A stretch of 64,000 bases of DNA from an uncultured Bacteroidales bacterium. GTDB lineage: Bacteria > Bacteroidota > Bacteroidia > Bacteroidales > P3. The translations under genes and the position numbers were made by a program. The number at the start of each line of letters is the position of its first letter. Within the stretch, counting starts at the first letter, position 1. The stretch is taken from NCBI GenBank assembly GCA_900318175.1, contig ONJQ01000010.1, positions 1 to 64,000 on the forward strand. The letters are read 5' to 3'. The notes under the pieces were generated by a model. It made no database searches. It was given only the letters and a program-made list of their open reading frames with translations, and was not told the DNA's origin. Below, piece after piece: positions 24,505 to 34,006 of the stretch.

Positions 24505-25938
24505 CTATTCTTCGGGGGCGAACATGGGGTCCCAGGCGGGAAGCATGATGGGCTTCAGGTCCATCATGGCGCGGATGTTGGCGGGGATGTATTTCTCCTC
24601 CAAAACCACGCGGAACATATACTCGTTGAACCAGTCGTTGGTCATGATGAGGAAGCCTTGGTAGCCGTAGCTGCTGCCCCAGCTGTTCTCAACCATCCAC
24701 TTCAGGGGTTTGCCGTCCTTGTCAAGGTCGACGGCGCAGAGCGTCATGGCGTGGCTGCTGCCGCTGGCGAAGGTGCTGACACGCTGCTTCTTGTTCATGC
24801 CGAAGGTGGTGCCGAACAGCGAAGCGTAGTCAAAGTTGTTCATGTCCATGAATCCCTTTTCGCGGTTGAGGAACTTGCCCACATCGCAGCTGAAATACAT
24901 CATGGTGCTGTCCTTGATGCTGGCAATGCACATGGGAGCGATTTCCTCCATGGGGAGGTTCAGGTAGCGCCAGTTCTGGCCGTCGTAGACGTGGCGGTCG
25001 TACTGGATTTCATACACCTTGTAGTACTCGCGGGTGGGGTCGTTCATCACCATGTAGTATTTGGAGAAGTCGGTCTTGGCAAACTTCTGGTAGAAGGACA
25101 TGGGGGTGTAGCTCTCGGTGGAAACAATCTCGCCCTTGGCGTTTTTCTGCTGCCAGGTGAACTGTGCCGGAGGCTCGCCCATGGTAAGGGCCAGCATGCG
25201 GTAGATGGTGGCAAGCATTTCGGTCTTCTTGGCTTTGAGACGGTCGGGGGTCATGCCTTTCTGTGCGGCCATGTCGCGCAGCTGCAGTCCGTCCTCGCGC
25301 AGCTTGAGGGCGATGAGGTTGCTGATGCCGGAGGTGTTGTTGGTGTTGTAGGTCTCGGGCATCACGTCGGCGGGCACGAGGCCGTACTTGTCGATGAGGT
25401 TGGCCACGCCGGTGAACTGGCCACCGTCGCCGATGGGGTTCTTGAAGAGCCATTCCACCTCTTTGCTGTCCATGGGCTGCTTGTAGGTGTCGATGACGGC
25501 CTGGAGGAAGAGGTTGGCCTTCTCCAGCTGGTCATAGAAGAACAGGTAAGCCTGTGAGAACTGGAAGTCGGCGGGCAGGTTGTGTTGGCGGATAGCCTTG
25601 TTGCGCAGCACGTTCATGCCTGTGAACATCCAGCAACGGCCACTCGACTTCTGGTCTGTGATGGCCTTGCTCTCCACGCGGTTGGAGAAGTGGGAGTCGA
25701 ATGCCGTGGTGTTCTCATAGTTCATGGCCAGTTTGGCGGGACTGTTTGTCACCATGATGTTGCGCAGGGCCTTGTCTGTGGCCGAGCCGCCATAGCTTTG
25801 TTTCATCTGTTGCATCATCTCGGTGGTGATGCCGCCGTTGTAGGGCTGTGCAGCGGTCTTGCCGCCTTTCTTCTGGGCCATGCCACTGCCCGCAACTAAC
25901 AGGGCGGCAATAGCCAATGCGAAATATTTTACTCTCAT
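24505..25938 (-). CDS. secreted C1B aminopeptidase (bleomycin hydrolase/PepC-like)
   Basis: A 477-residue protein with a signal peptide (MRVKYFALAIAALLVAGSGMAQ). Catalytic residues: Gln96 and Cys102 in TDQKSSGRCWMFTG, His in GSSHAMTLCAVD, and Asn in VENSWGSSYGYQG. LDKDGKPLKWMVENSWG is close to the canonical C1B sequence, and FQFSQAYLFFYDQLEKAN is the family's second signature. The C-terminus (PAWDPMFAPEE) extends towards the active site in C1B enzymes and confers aminopeptidase behaviour. Export is the difference from cytosolic PepC. It shares design with the peptidase at 19809-21026. It lies 34 bases downstream of the TlpA-like gene on the same strand, so the two may be co-transcribed. Confidence 0.93.
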   Translation of the reverse strand: MRVKYFALAIAALLVAGSGMAQKKGGKTAAQPYNGGITTEMMQQMKQSYGGSATDKALRNIMVTNSPAKLAMNYENTTAFDSHFSNRVESKAITDQKSSGRCWMFTGMNVLRNKAIRQHNLPADFQFSQAYLFFYDQLEKANLFLQAVIDTYKQPMDSKEVEWLFKNPIGDGGQFTGVANLIDKYGLVPADVMPETYNTNNTSGISNLIALKLREDGLQLRDMAAQKGMTPDRLKAKKTEMLATIYRMLALTMGEPPAQFTWQQKNAKGEIVSTESYTPMSFYQKFAKTDFSKYYMVMNDPTREYYKVYEIQYDRHVYDGQNWRYLNLPMEEIAPMCIASIKDSTMMYFSCDVGKFLNREKGFMDMNNFDYASLFGTTFGMNKKQRVSTFASGSSHAMTLCAVDLDKDGKPLKWMVENSWGSSYGYQGFLIMTNDWFNEYMFRVVLEEKYIPANIRAMMDLKPIMLPAWDPMFAPEE

Positions 25939-25972
25939 ATTGATTGTTATTTGTTATTTAAAACCTGAAGTT

Positions 25973-27094
25973 TCACTGTTTGAGGGCTTCCACGATGGCT
26001 GCCTCGATGTCGTCGCCACGGAGATTGCGTTTCAGGATGGTGCCATCCTTGTCGAGCAGCAGGATGGCAGGGATGCCGTTCACGCCGTAGTTGTCCGTCG
26101 CCGTGCGGGTGGTGTCGATCAGCTGTGGGTAGGTGATACCCAGGTCCTCAACAGCCTTTTTGTGGTCGGGAATCTTGTCCCACACGTCAATGCCGATGAT
26201 GTTCAGACCCTGGTTTTTGTACTTCTCGTAGAGGCGTACCAGGTTCTCGGAAATCTCTCTGCGGCAGGGTCCGCACCATGAGGCCCAGAAGTCAATCAGG
26301 GTCACTTGGTCCTTGTTAAGCATGGCGGAGAGCTTGGTGGGCTGGCCTGTGACGAAGTCGATGCCGTCCACATCCACATACATCTTGCCTTCGCTGGTGT
26401 TGGCGATGTTGAAGAGGTGGCGGCGGGCCTGGCGCAGCGGCTCGAAGCCGCTGATGGCCTTGCTGGAGTGGTTCATGATGCTGTCCAGTTTGTTGAAGTC
26501 CATGCCTTGGTCCTCGTTTTCCACCAGCTGACAGAGAGCGTAGGCACCGATGATGTTGTCCTTGTTCTGGTTGAACACGCGGCGAGCCTGCTCCAGCTTG
26601 TAAGCCTCGTAAGCGCTCATGGCCACGCCGTAGTCGGCGGCTATGGCTATGGCAGCCTGCTCGTCGGTGGAGGCGGTAGCGTAGTATTTATTAGTCAGGT
26701 CGTTCAGCATCTTCTCCATGCGGGAAGCCGTGCTGTCAGCGGTGAACGAGCGGAAATAAAGGTCGTTCAACGGAGTGCCATAGAGCGAGTCGTTGACGAG
26801 ATTGATGTGTATATCGCCCTTCTCAAGCACCACATTGCTTACAAAGCGCAGGGTGGGGGTCATGGCAACCACACTGGCAATCTGGCTCTCTTTAGTCTTC
26901 CCTTCAAACTTAAAGGTGCCGTTTTCCACGATGGTTGAGTCTATGGGGCTCCCGTCGGTGATGTTAGTCAGATAAACTTTGGCTCCGTCAGTGCCCTCGG
27001 CGGGCAATTCGCCATAAATGGTGTAGCCCGGGTCGCACGATGCAAGGCTTGTCAGCAGTGCAGCGGCCATTAACAGTTTGAAAATCTTTTGCAT
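25973..27094 (-). CDS. TlpA/ResA-like thiol-disulfide oxidoreductase lipoprotein with DUF4369 domain
   Basis: Lipoprotein signal MQKIFKLLMAAALLTSLASC. The N-terminal 110 residues (YTIYGELPAEGTDGAKVYL, then STIVENGTFKFEGK) match DUF4369, which is common before Bacteroidetes thioredoxins. A helical linker follows. The C-terminal 140 residues form an AhpC/TSA-type thioredoxin fold with active site FWASWCGPCRREI and the cis-Pro segment VNGIPAILLLDKDG. It probably reduces or isomerises disulfides, or handles cytochrome thiols, in the periplasm. It may be the first gene of a two-gene unit with the C1B aminopeptidase. A -7 element TATATTTG lies 32 bases upstream. Confidence 0.92.
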   Translation of the reverse strand: MQKIFKLLMAAALLTSLASCDPGYTIYGELPAEGTDGAKVYLTNITDGSPIDSTIVENGTFKFEGKTKESQIASVVAMTPTLRFVSNVVLEKGDIHINLVNDSLYGTPLNDLYFRSFTADSTASRMEKMLNDLTNKYYATASTDEQAAIAIAADYGVAMSAYEAYKLEQARRVFNQNKDNIIGAYALCQLVENEDQGMDFNKLDSIMNHSSKAISGFEPLRQARRHLFNIANTSEGKMYVDVDGIDFVTGQPTKLSAMLNKDQVTLIDFWASWCGPCRREISENLVRLYEKYKNQGLNIIGIDVWDKIPDHKKAVEDLGITYPQLIDTTRTATDNYGVNGIPAILLLDKDGTILKRNLRGDDIEAAIVEALKQ

Positions 27095-27125
27095 ATTGTT
27101 GTAGTGTTATTATTTTACAAATGTG

Positions 27126-27133
27126 CAAATATA
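27126..27133 (-). promoter_or_regulatory. -7 promoter element for the TlpA-like gene
   Basis: TATATTTG on the minus strand fits TAnnTTTG and lies 32 bases before the ATG at 27094. The -33 box is not clear. Confidence 0.55.
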
Positions 27134-27718
27134 CACATTTTTCTTGATATATACACAGCCCTACATAAAAATATCCTTCTCTTCAAGGCGGCGAAACGCT
27201 GTCCGTGTGCATTGGCAGGGCCCGTCCACGCTGGCTCCATCACTTCGCCAAGCGCATTTTTCGCTATCTTGCAGCAAACAACGAATGATTAGGAAACTGT
27301 AGGAAGGTTTAACGCTTTTTTGCTTTCGGCAGTGCTTCGGTTCTCTTTTGGGTGGGGAAGAGGATGCGGATGACGCTTGCCGATAATTGAAAATCAAAGA
27401 TATGAAACATCTGTTTGCTATGCCGAAAAATGGCCTTTCAACGGCCGTTCAACGCTCCTTCAATATTGATTTAATAATGAACGAGCGTTGAACGAGGGGT
27501 TGACGGGAGGCCTTGAGGCGGAGCCTTGCGGGCGGGATGAGGAGCGAAGGGCAGTGTGCGGTGGAGGAGGGGGAAAGGGGGCATTTGAACTGCACCGTTG
27601 TTGGCGTGGAGGGTGAAAAGGGCAGCTCTGTGCCTGCGGTGCGCTGTTGCCGAGTGTTTGTTTTCAGCGTTTTGCAGTTGGTGGAGCGTTTTTTTTTATT
27701 TATGTCGGAAAAAATGGG
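27134..27718. other. 585-base non-coding stretch between divergent genes
   Basis: No credible gene is seen. Open frames here (for example 27513-27818 plus and 27449-27757 minus) lack family features and overlap each other. The stretch holds the 11-bp unit palindrome (27436-27501) and a G-rich purine tract (about 27500-27590). Most of it is far from either promoter. Confidence 0.7.
27436..27501. repeat. palindromic array of 11-bp units, second copy
   Basis: Units from 27436: tttcaacggcc, gttcaacgctc, cttcaatattg, atttaataatg, aacgagcgttg, aacgaggggtt. The order (TTCAA-type units, then AACGA-type units in reverse orientation) and the 11-bp phase are the same as at 15923-15988. Arms 27447-27462 and 27478-27493 form a 16-bp inverted repeat with one mismatch and a 15-nt spacer. 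Confidence 0.75.
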
Positions 27719-27726
27719 TATCTTTG
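27719..27726 (+). promoter_or_regulatory. -7 promoter element for guaB
   Basis: TATCTTTG matches TAnnTTTG and lies 42 bases before the guaB ATG at 27769, preceded by a T-rich stretch (27690-27701) in place of a clear -33 TTG. Confidence 0.65.
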
Positions 27727-27768
27727 CACAATTTTTTAAACGGAAAGAAAAAATCATATTTTACGACT

Positions 27769-29241
27769 ATGTATACAGATACCACAAAATTCATTGGCGA
27801 AGGCCTTACCTACGATGACGTGCTGCTGGTGCCGTCGTATTCCGAGATTCTCCCCCGCGAGGTCACAGTGGCGACACGCTTTTCTCGGAACATTAAGTTG
27901 AACATGCCGCTTGTTTCGGCAGCTATGGACACTGTCACGGAGGCCGCCATGGCCATTGGCATGGCCCAGGAGGGTGGTATCGGTGTGTTGCATAAGAATA
28001 TGTCTATCGAGCGTCAGGCCAACGAGGTTCGCAAGGTGAAACGTGCCGAGAATGGCATGATTGTGGACCCCGTGACCTTAACGAAGGATGCGCTGGTGAA
28101 GGACGCCCTGCACCTGATGAGCGAGTACGGCATCGGCGGCATCCCCATTGTTGACGAAAACCGCAAGCTGATAGGCATGGTGACCAACCGCGACCTGCGC
28201 TTCGAGAAGTGCATGGAGCGCCCCTTGTCGGAGATTATGATCACCGACCTGATTACCACGCATGTGGGCACCACCTTTGCCGAGGCAACGGAGATTCTGC
28301 AACGCCATAAGATTGAGAAACTGCCGGTAGTGAATGCCGACGGCGTGTTTATGGGCTTGATAACCTATCGCGACATCATGAAGACCAAGGAGCGCCCCTT
28401 GGCTTGCAAGGACAGCAAAGGCCGCCTGTGCGTAGCCGCAGGTGTGGGCATCACGCCCGACATGATGCAGCGCGTGGATGCACTGGTGAAGGCTGGTGCT
28501 GACGCCATCGTCATTGACACTGCCCACGGCCACAGCATCCGCGTGGTGGAAGCCCTGAAGCAGGTGAAGTCCGCCTATCCCGACATCGACGTGGTGGTGG
28601 GCAACATCGCTACTGGCGAGGCCGCAATCATGCTGGCCGAGGCTGGTGCCGACGCCATCAAGGTGGGTATCGGACCGGGAAGTATCTGCTCCACCCGTAT
28701 TGTGGCCGGTATCGGCGTGCCGCAGCTGACGGCTGTGTGCGAGTGCGTGGGAGCCTTGAAACAGAAAGGCTTCGACGTGCCGGTGATTGCCGACGGCGGC
28801 ATCCGCTACAGCGGCGACATTGTGAAGGCCCTGGCCGCAGGTGCAAGCACGGTGATGGTGGGTTCGTTGGTGGCAGGTGTCGACGAGGCACCCGGCGAGA
28901 CCATCATCTTTGAAGGCCGCAAATTCAAGTCGTATCGCGGCATGGGCTCGTTGGAGGCCATGCAGAGCGGCTCGAAGGACCGCTACTTCCAGGACAAGGA
29001 AGAGGACGCCAAGAAGCTGGTGCCGGAAGGCGTGGTGGGACGTGTGCCTTACAAGGGCACGCTGAGCGAGGTGCTGTACCAGATGGTTGGCGGGCTGAAG
29101 GCCGGCATGGGTTACACAGGGTCCAAGGACATCCCCACACTGCAACAGGCCAAGTTTATCCGCATCACTGCCGCTGGCCGCACCGAGAGCCATCCGCACG
29201 ACATTGCCATCACCCGCGAGGCCCCGAACTATTCCCGCTAA
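27769..29241 (+). CDS. guaB: inosine-5'-monophosphate dehydrogenase
   Basis: The ATG at 27769 begins [22 protein letters not shown], the normal IMPDH N-terminus, so the longer upstream frame is discarded. The 490-residue protein has the split barrel with two CBS domains inserted at about residues 95-215, the substrate-binding [18 protein letters not shown] loop with the catalytic Cys307, and [17 protein letters not shown] for phosphate binding. The mobile flap is [19 protein letters not shown]. It converts IMP to XMP with NAD+, the committed step of GMP synthesis. It has its own promoter and is followed after 86 bases by periplasmic folding factors on the same strand. Confidence 0.98.
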   Translation: MYTDTTKFIGEGLTYDDVLLVPSYSEILPREVTVATRFSRNIKLNMPLVSAAMDTVTEAAMAIGMAQEGGIGVLHKNMSIERQANEVRKVKRAENGMIVDPVTLTKDALVKDALHLMSEYGIGGIPIVDENRKLIGMVTNRDLRFEKCMERPLSEIMITDLITTHVGTTFAEATEILQRHKIEKLPVVNADGVFMGLITYRDIMKTKERPLACKDSKGRLCVAAGVGITPDMMQRVDALVKAGADAIVIDTAHGHSIRVVEALKQVKSAYPDIDVVVGNIATGEAAIMLAEAGADAIKVGIGPGSICSTRIVAGIGVPQLTAVCECVGALKQKGFDVPVIADGGIRYSGDIVKALAAGASTVMVGSLVAGVDEAPGETIIFEGRKFKSYRGMGSLEAMQSGSKDRYFQDKEEDAKKLVPEGVVGRVPYKGTLSEVLYQMVGGLKAGMGYTGSKDIPTLQQAKFIRITAAGRTESHPHDIAITREAPNYSR

Positions 29242-29327
29242 TCAGAATTGTAGAAAACACAGAGTTTAAAATTAAGTATAGTAGAAGTTTAAAAAGATAT
29301 TTGTCTCAAATATAGTCATCACTGTTT

Positions 29328-31427
29328 ATGAAGAAAGTTTTGTCAACATTGGCGTTGTGTGTGATGCTGCTGAGTGCCGCAGCGCAGAACAATGCCGACC
29401 CCGTGATTTTCGAGATAGGCGGAAAGCAGATACACAAGTCGCAATTCATGAAGGATTTCCTCAAGTCGATAGGCAAAGACCCTGCTGCGGAGCCCACAGC
29501 ATGCACCTATGAGAAACGCAAGGCTTTGGAGGATTATGTGCAGCTGTATGTGAACTTCCAGACCAAACTGGCCGACGCTTACGCCATGGGTCTGGATACA
29601 TCCAAGTATCTGCTGGATGAGTTGGGCGTGTACCGCAGAGATTTGGCTGCCCCTTATTTGATTGATTCTGCCACGATGATGTCGCTGCTGCGCGAGGCTT
29701 ACGAGAGGAACCACTTTGCGCTGCATGCGGCACACATCCTTGTGCCCTGCCAGGAGTCCGCCTCTCCCGCCGACACCCTGAAGGCCTACAACCACGCCAT
29801 GGAGCTGTACCAAAAGGCGCTGGAGAACCCCGATTTCTATTCGGTGGCACAGAAGGAGATGCACGACCAGCGCATAGATAATATAGACCCCCTGGTGCGA
29901 GACAAGGCCAATGAGGTGAACCCCTACGAGGGCGACCTGGGCGCCTTCACGGTCTTTGATATGATCTATGCCTTCGAGTCGGCGGTCTACTCCATGCAGC
30001 CCGGCCAGATTCATACGCCTGTGCGTTCGCGCTACGGCTACCATATAATCAAGCTGTTCGACCGCTACCCCTACTATGGCAAGGTGCAGTTGGCCCACAT
30101 CTGGGTTTCAGACCAAGACCCCAACGCCCATGGCAGAATCAAATCCGCCTACGACCAGTTGAAGAACGGTGAGGACTTTGCCGTCGTTTGCAAGAACAAC
30201 AGCGACGACCCTGGCACCTCGAAGAGTGGCGGCTTGATGCCTGAACTGGCTTGCAACCAGCTGCCGTTCGAGTATGTCGAGGCTGTGTCCAAAGGGCTGA
30301 AGGTCGGTGAATTCACCGAGCCTTTCAGAAGCCGTTTCGGATGGCACATCATCAAACTCATCAAGCAGGAGCCTATGCCCGACTTTGAGAGCCTGATTCC
30401 CTACTACAAATCGCGCATGACCCGCGGCGAGCGCAGCACCCGTCCGCAGCACATCTTTATCGAGCAATGCAAACAGAAGTACAACTTTGTGGACTACACC
30501 AAGGTGAAGACTTCCAAGAAGAAGAAAGCCCCCTACGCTGCCAGTCTCGATGCCGTGAGGGCGGTAATGACTGATTCGGTGTTCTCCGCCATCTTCAACT
30601 ACGATTCCAACCAGATTACTGACATGCGCCCCCTGTTCAAGATTGGCGACCGCCAGTATAACTCCCGCCAGTTTGCACGCTATTTCTATAAGCACAAAAA
30701 GGTATATCCCATCTGCCCGCTGGATATCTTTGTGGCAGACCGCTACAAAGACTTTGTCGACGCCATGGTGCTGAAGTATGCCGACGATCATCTGGAAGAG
30801 GATAATGCCGAGTTTGGCGATTTGGTGGACGAGTATCGCCACGGCTTGATGATTTTCTCCTACAACGACATCAAGGTGTGGGGCCGTGCACTGAGGGACA
30901 GCGCCGGATTCGAGGCTTTCTACAACCGTATGGCACCCACCCACAGTTATGACGACACCAACGATGCAGTCTATTTCTGGAACCATCGCGCCCGCGTCAA
31001 CGTGGTCACTGTGGCCGACAGCGCCTGCCTGGCTCCCGCCAAGGCGGTGAAGCTGGTCAACAAGGCTGTGGACAAGGGCTGGGGCATGACCGACCTGCAA
31101 AGCAAGCTGAACGACAAGGTGAGCAAGAAGAAATGCACCGCCGAGGAGCCCGTGACCATCGAGTTGCAGGTGGTGGAGGCTGGCAACCAGACCCTGCTCA
31201 GCAAAAACGAGTGGGGAAAAGGTGTCTATGCTCATCCCATGGAGAAGGGCTACAAGATACTGATTGTGGAACAGATTCTGCAGCCCGAGTTGAAGAGTCG
31301 TGACGAGGCCCGCGGTTACTACCTCAACGACTATCAGAACTACCTCGAAGAGCAGAACAACATCGAGCTTCGCAAGAAGTATAACGTGGTAATCCACCAG
31401 GAAGTAATCGACAACATTACCTACTAA
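29328..31427 (+). CDS. periplasmic peptidyl-prolyl isomerase with two PpiC (parvulin) domains
   Basis: A 699-residue protein with a signal peptide (MKKVLSTLALCVMLLSAAAQ). Two parvulin domains are visible: the first from HFALHAAHILVPC to VRSRYGYHIIKLFDRYP (about residues 125-250), the second from VQLAHIWVSDQD to FRSRFGWHIIKLIK (about 255-350). The C-terminal half is a long helical region without a known motif. It probably helps fold or escort outer-membrane and secreted proteins. It lies between guaB and the smaller SurA-like gene, an arrangement also found in other Bacteroidales. Confidence 0.9.
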   Translation: MKKVLSTLALCVMLLSAAAQNNADPVIFEIGGKQIHKSQFMKDFLKSIGKDPAAEPTACTYEKRKALEDYVQLYVNFQTKLADAYAMGLDTSKYLLDELGVYRRDLAAPYLIDSATMMSLLREAYERNHFALHAAHILVPCQESASPADTLKAYNHAMELYQKALENPDFYSVAQKEMHDQRIDNIDPLVRDKANEVNPYEGDLGAFTVFDMIYAFESAVYSMQPGQIHTPVRSRYGYHIIKLFDRYPYYGKVQLAHIWVSDQDPNAHGRIKSAYDQLKNGEDFAVVCKNNSDDPGTSKSGGLMPELACNQLPFEYVEAVSKGLKVGEFTEPFRSRFGWHIIKLIKQEPMPDFESLIPYYKSRMTRGERSTRPQHIFIEQCKQKYNFVDYTKVKTSKKKKAPYAASLDAVRAVMTDSVFSAIFNYDSNQITDMRPLFKIGDRQYNSRQFARYFYKHKKVYPICPLDIFVADRYKDFVDAMVLKYADDHLEEDNAEFGDLVDEYRHGLMIFSYNDIKVWGRALRDSAGFEAFYNRMAPTHSYDDTNDAVYFWNHRARVNVVTVADSACLAPAKAVKLVNKAVDKGWGMTDLQSKLNDKVSKKKCTAEEPVTIELQVVEAGNQTLLSKNEWGKGVYAHPMEKGYKILIVEQILQPELKSRDEARGYYLNDYQNYLEEQNNIELRKKYNVVIHQEVIDNITY

Positions 31428-31519
31428 ATTTGAAACGGTAATTGGCAATCGAGCATTGTTGCAAGGAGAACCCACGGGGAGGACTTGACGAACCGGACTC
31501 GGTTGTTGATTAGAACAAA

Positions 31520-32893
31520 ATGAACATGAAGAAAATAACAATAATCATTGCAGCGGTATGCATGTGCATGGCCGTGCAGGCACAGCCCCGACAGGTGGTG
31601 GACGGAATAGTGGCAGTGGTGGGAAAGACCATTGTGCGCCATTCGGACATCGAACAGGCTTACACGCAGGTACGTCTGCATCAGGGTATGCAGAATGCCA
31701 AGGTTGAACGGTGCAAACTGCTGGAGAATATGCTTGTCAGCAAGTTGCTTGTCCACAAGGGCATGATAGACAGTGTGGAGGTGTCCGAGGACCAGGTGGA
31801 ACGCGAGGTGCAGCGCTATCTTCAGGCGGCAGTACTCCAAGCCGGTGGCAAGGACAAGTTGAGACAGGTGTTCAACTATTCATACGACGAGCTGCACGAC
31901 CAGTATTTCGACATACTGCATGACAGGATACTGAGCCAGCAGGTGGAGTACGAGTTGACACAGAACGTGAATGTGACGCCCGCCGAGGTGGCTGAATATT
32001 TTGCCCAGTACGACGCGGACAGTCTGCCGGAGATACCGACACAGTATGAGGTGTCCGAGATTGTGATTGAGCCGACCGTCAGCGAGGCGGAACGCGACCG
32101 CGTGCGCGAGGAGTTGAGTCTGCTGCGCGAGCGTGTGCTGAAAGGTGAGAATTTCTCCATGCTGGCAAAGCTCTATTCGCAGGACCCCGGCTCCGCTTCC
32201 AAGGGCGGTGAATTGGGATTCTTTGGCCGTGGACAGATGGTGGGCGAGTTTGAGTCGGCTGCTTTTGCACTGAAACCCGGCGAGGTGTCGCCTGTGGTCG
32301 AGACGCAATTCGGCTTCCACATCATACAGCTGATAGAGCGTCGCGGAAACACGATCAACGCCCGTCATATCCTCATGCAGCCCAAGACCTCGTCGGAGGA
32401 CCTGCTGCGTGCCCGCATCACCCTCGACAGCTTGGCACAGGAATTGCGCCAGGGCTCCATCACCTTTGAGGAGGCCGCCAAGCGCTACTCCGACGGTGTG
32501 AGCAAGAACCAAGGAGGTTCGGTATCCAACCCGATGGATGGCGGCTCGCGGCTGGACAAGGAGACCTTCAACCAGCTGTATCCGGGCATAGGCATCGTGG
32601 CCATGGATGAGGGCGAGGTGTCCAACGCCACGGCCATCACCACCAATGAGAACAAACAGGCTTACTGCTTGGTGAAGCTTAACAAGAAGATTCTCGCCCA
32701 CAAGGCCAACCTCACGGACGACTACGACCGCATCTACAATGCTGCGCTCCAGTCCGCAAAGGCCAAAAAGGTGTACGAATGGTGCAACCGCATGGTCCGC
32801 ACCACTTACGTGCGCATTTCCGACGAGTATAAGGATTGTCCGGGTTTCCAGGTTGACTGGAATCAGGGCAGTTTGTATGACAACAATAAGTAG
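31520..32893 (+). CDS. surA: SurA-like periplasmic chaperone / peptidyl-prolyl isomerase
   Basis: Signal peptide (MNMKKITIIIAAVCMCMAVQAQ; the ATG at 31526 is equally possible). The N-terminal SurA core follows (VVDGIVAVVGKTIVRHSDIEQAY), then two parvulin domains: SEIVIEPTVSEAERDRV to VETQFGFHIIQLIERRG, and NARHILMQPKT to the C-terminal part. The full SurA order (N-domain, PpiC, PpiC) and 457-residue length are close to E. coli SurA at 428. It probably receives outer-membrane beta-barrel precursors from Sec and delivers them to BAM, which would include T9SS barrels in this organism. It is the third gene after guaB on the plus strand; MoxR follows after 102 bases. Confidence 0.9.
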   Translation: MNMKKITIIIAAVCMCMAVQAQPRQVVDGIVAVVGKTIVRHSDIEQAYTQVRLHQGMQNAKVERCKLLENMLVSKLLVHKGMIDSVEVSEDQVEREVQRYLQAAVLQAGGKDKLRQVFNYSYDELHDQYFDILHDRILSQQVEYELTQNVNVTPAEVAEYFAQYDADSLPEIPTQYEVSEIVIEPTVSEAERDRVREELSLLRERVLKGENFSMLAKLYSQDPGSASKGGELGFFGRGQMVGEFESAAFALKPGEVSPVVETQFGFHIIQLIERRGNTINARHILMQPKTSSEDLLRARITLDSLAQELRQGSITFEEAAKRYSDGVSKNQGGSVSNPMDGGSRLDKETFNQLYPGIGIVAMDEGEVSNATAITTNENKQAYCLVKLNKKILAHKANLTDDYDRIYNAALQSAKAKKVYEWCNRMVRTTYVRISDEYKDCPGFQVDWNQGSLYDNNK

Positions 32894-32995
32894 TAACCAA
32901 CGAAAACGGGGACGGAGCGGCACATCGCTGCTGCTGGTGATTAGCCGCACCGTCGCTGGTAATTAACGGAGAAAAGATACAACATAGGAGTTAGC

Positions 32996-33979
32996 ATGTC
33001 TGACAAGGAGCTTATCGATAATTTTGTAAAGCAGTACCATTCCCTAAAGAGCGAGATGGGCAAGGTGATAGTGGGACAGGACAAGGCTGTGGACAGTCTT
33101 CTCCTGTCTATCTTTACTGGGGGACATTGTCTGCTGGTGGGTGTGCCGGGATTGGCCAAGACGTTGATGGTGAATACGCTGTCCAAAGCACTGGGATTGT
33201 CATTCAGCCGCATCCAGTTTACGCCAGACCTTATGCCCTCGGACATCACGGGGTCGGAGATATTGGACGAGAACCGCCGCTTCCAGTTTGTGAAGGGGCC
33301 TGTGTTTGCCAACATCGTGCTGGCTGACGAGATAAACCGTACACCCCCGAAGACTCAAGCAGCCCTGCTTGAAGCCATGCAGGAGAAATCCGTCACGGTC
33401 TCCGGCAAGAGCTATCCCTTGGCTGCGCCGTTCTTTGTCCTTGCCACCCAGAACCCCATTGAGCAGGAGGGTACCTACCCGCTGCCCGAAGCTCAGTTGG
33501 ACCGCTTCATGCTCAACATCCGCATGGACTACCCCTCTTTCCAGGAGGAGGTGGATATTGTGAAGGGCACCACCGCCAACAATAATCCCAAGGTCGAGGT
33601 CATACTTTCGGCTGAGGATATATTGAGTTATCAAGAGGTCATCCGTCGGCTCCCTGTGCCGGACAATGTGTGCCAGTATGCCGTGCGTCTCTCGTCTGCC
33701 ACCCGTCCTGCCACAGCCAGCCAGCCGAAGGATAGCCCATCGGCCACACTGGCGTCCAAGTACCTCTCGTGGGGTGCCGGTCCCCGTGCTTCTCAGTATC
33801 TGGTGATGGGTGCCAAAACCCATGCTGCCATGCAGGGCAAGTATTCGCCGGACATAGAGGATGTCCAGGCCGTGGCCACTGAGGTGCTGCGCCACCGTAT
33901 AGTCCGCAACTACTATGCCGAGGCGGAGAATATCTCGACCGAGGAGATTATCCAGCAGTTGCTTTCCATGAACGAATAG
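32996..33979 (+). CDS. MoxR-family AAA+ ATPase
   Basis: A 327-residue protein with Walker A GVPGLAKT (residues 49-56), Walker B IVLADE (about 107-112) followed by INRTPPKTQAALLEAMQE, sensor 1 FFVLATQNPIEQEGTYPLPEAQLDRF, and the lid helices at the C-terminus. MoxR ATPases act as chaperones for maturation of envelope or metal-cofactor complexes, usually with VWA-domain partners. In most genomes the next gene is a DUF58 (VWA-like) protein; here it is an unrelated secreted protein 27 bases on, so the partner is missing locally. It follows surA on the same strand. Confidence 0.95.
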   Translation: MSDKELIDNFVKQYHSLKSEMGKVIVGQDKAVDSLLLSIFTGGHCLLVGVPGLAKTLMVNTLSKALGLSFSRIQFTPDLMPSDITGSEILDENRRFQFVKGPVFANIVLADEINRTPPKTQAALLEAMQEKSVTVSGKSYPLAAPFFVLATQNPIEQEGTYPLPEAQLDRFMLNIRMDYPSFQEEVDIVKGTTANNNPKVEVILSAEDILSYQEVIRRLPVPDNVCQYAVRLSSATRPATASQPKDSPSATLASKYLSWGAGPRASQYLVMGAKTHAAMQGKYSPDIEDVQAVATEVLRHRIVRNYYAEAENISTEEIIQQLLSMNE

Positions 33980-34006
33980 CCTTTTAGACCGTAATACCCC
34001 CTCGCC

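Noticed and set aside
27513-27818. Open frame running into the guaB start region
   Set aside because: It overlaps the guaB promoter and start in another frame, is G-rich and Glu/Gly-biased, and resembles no protein family.
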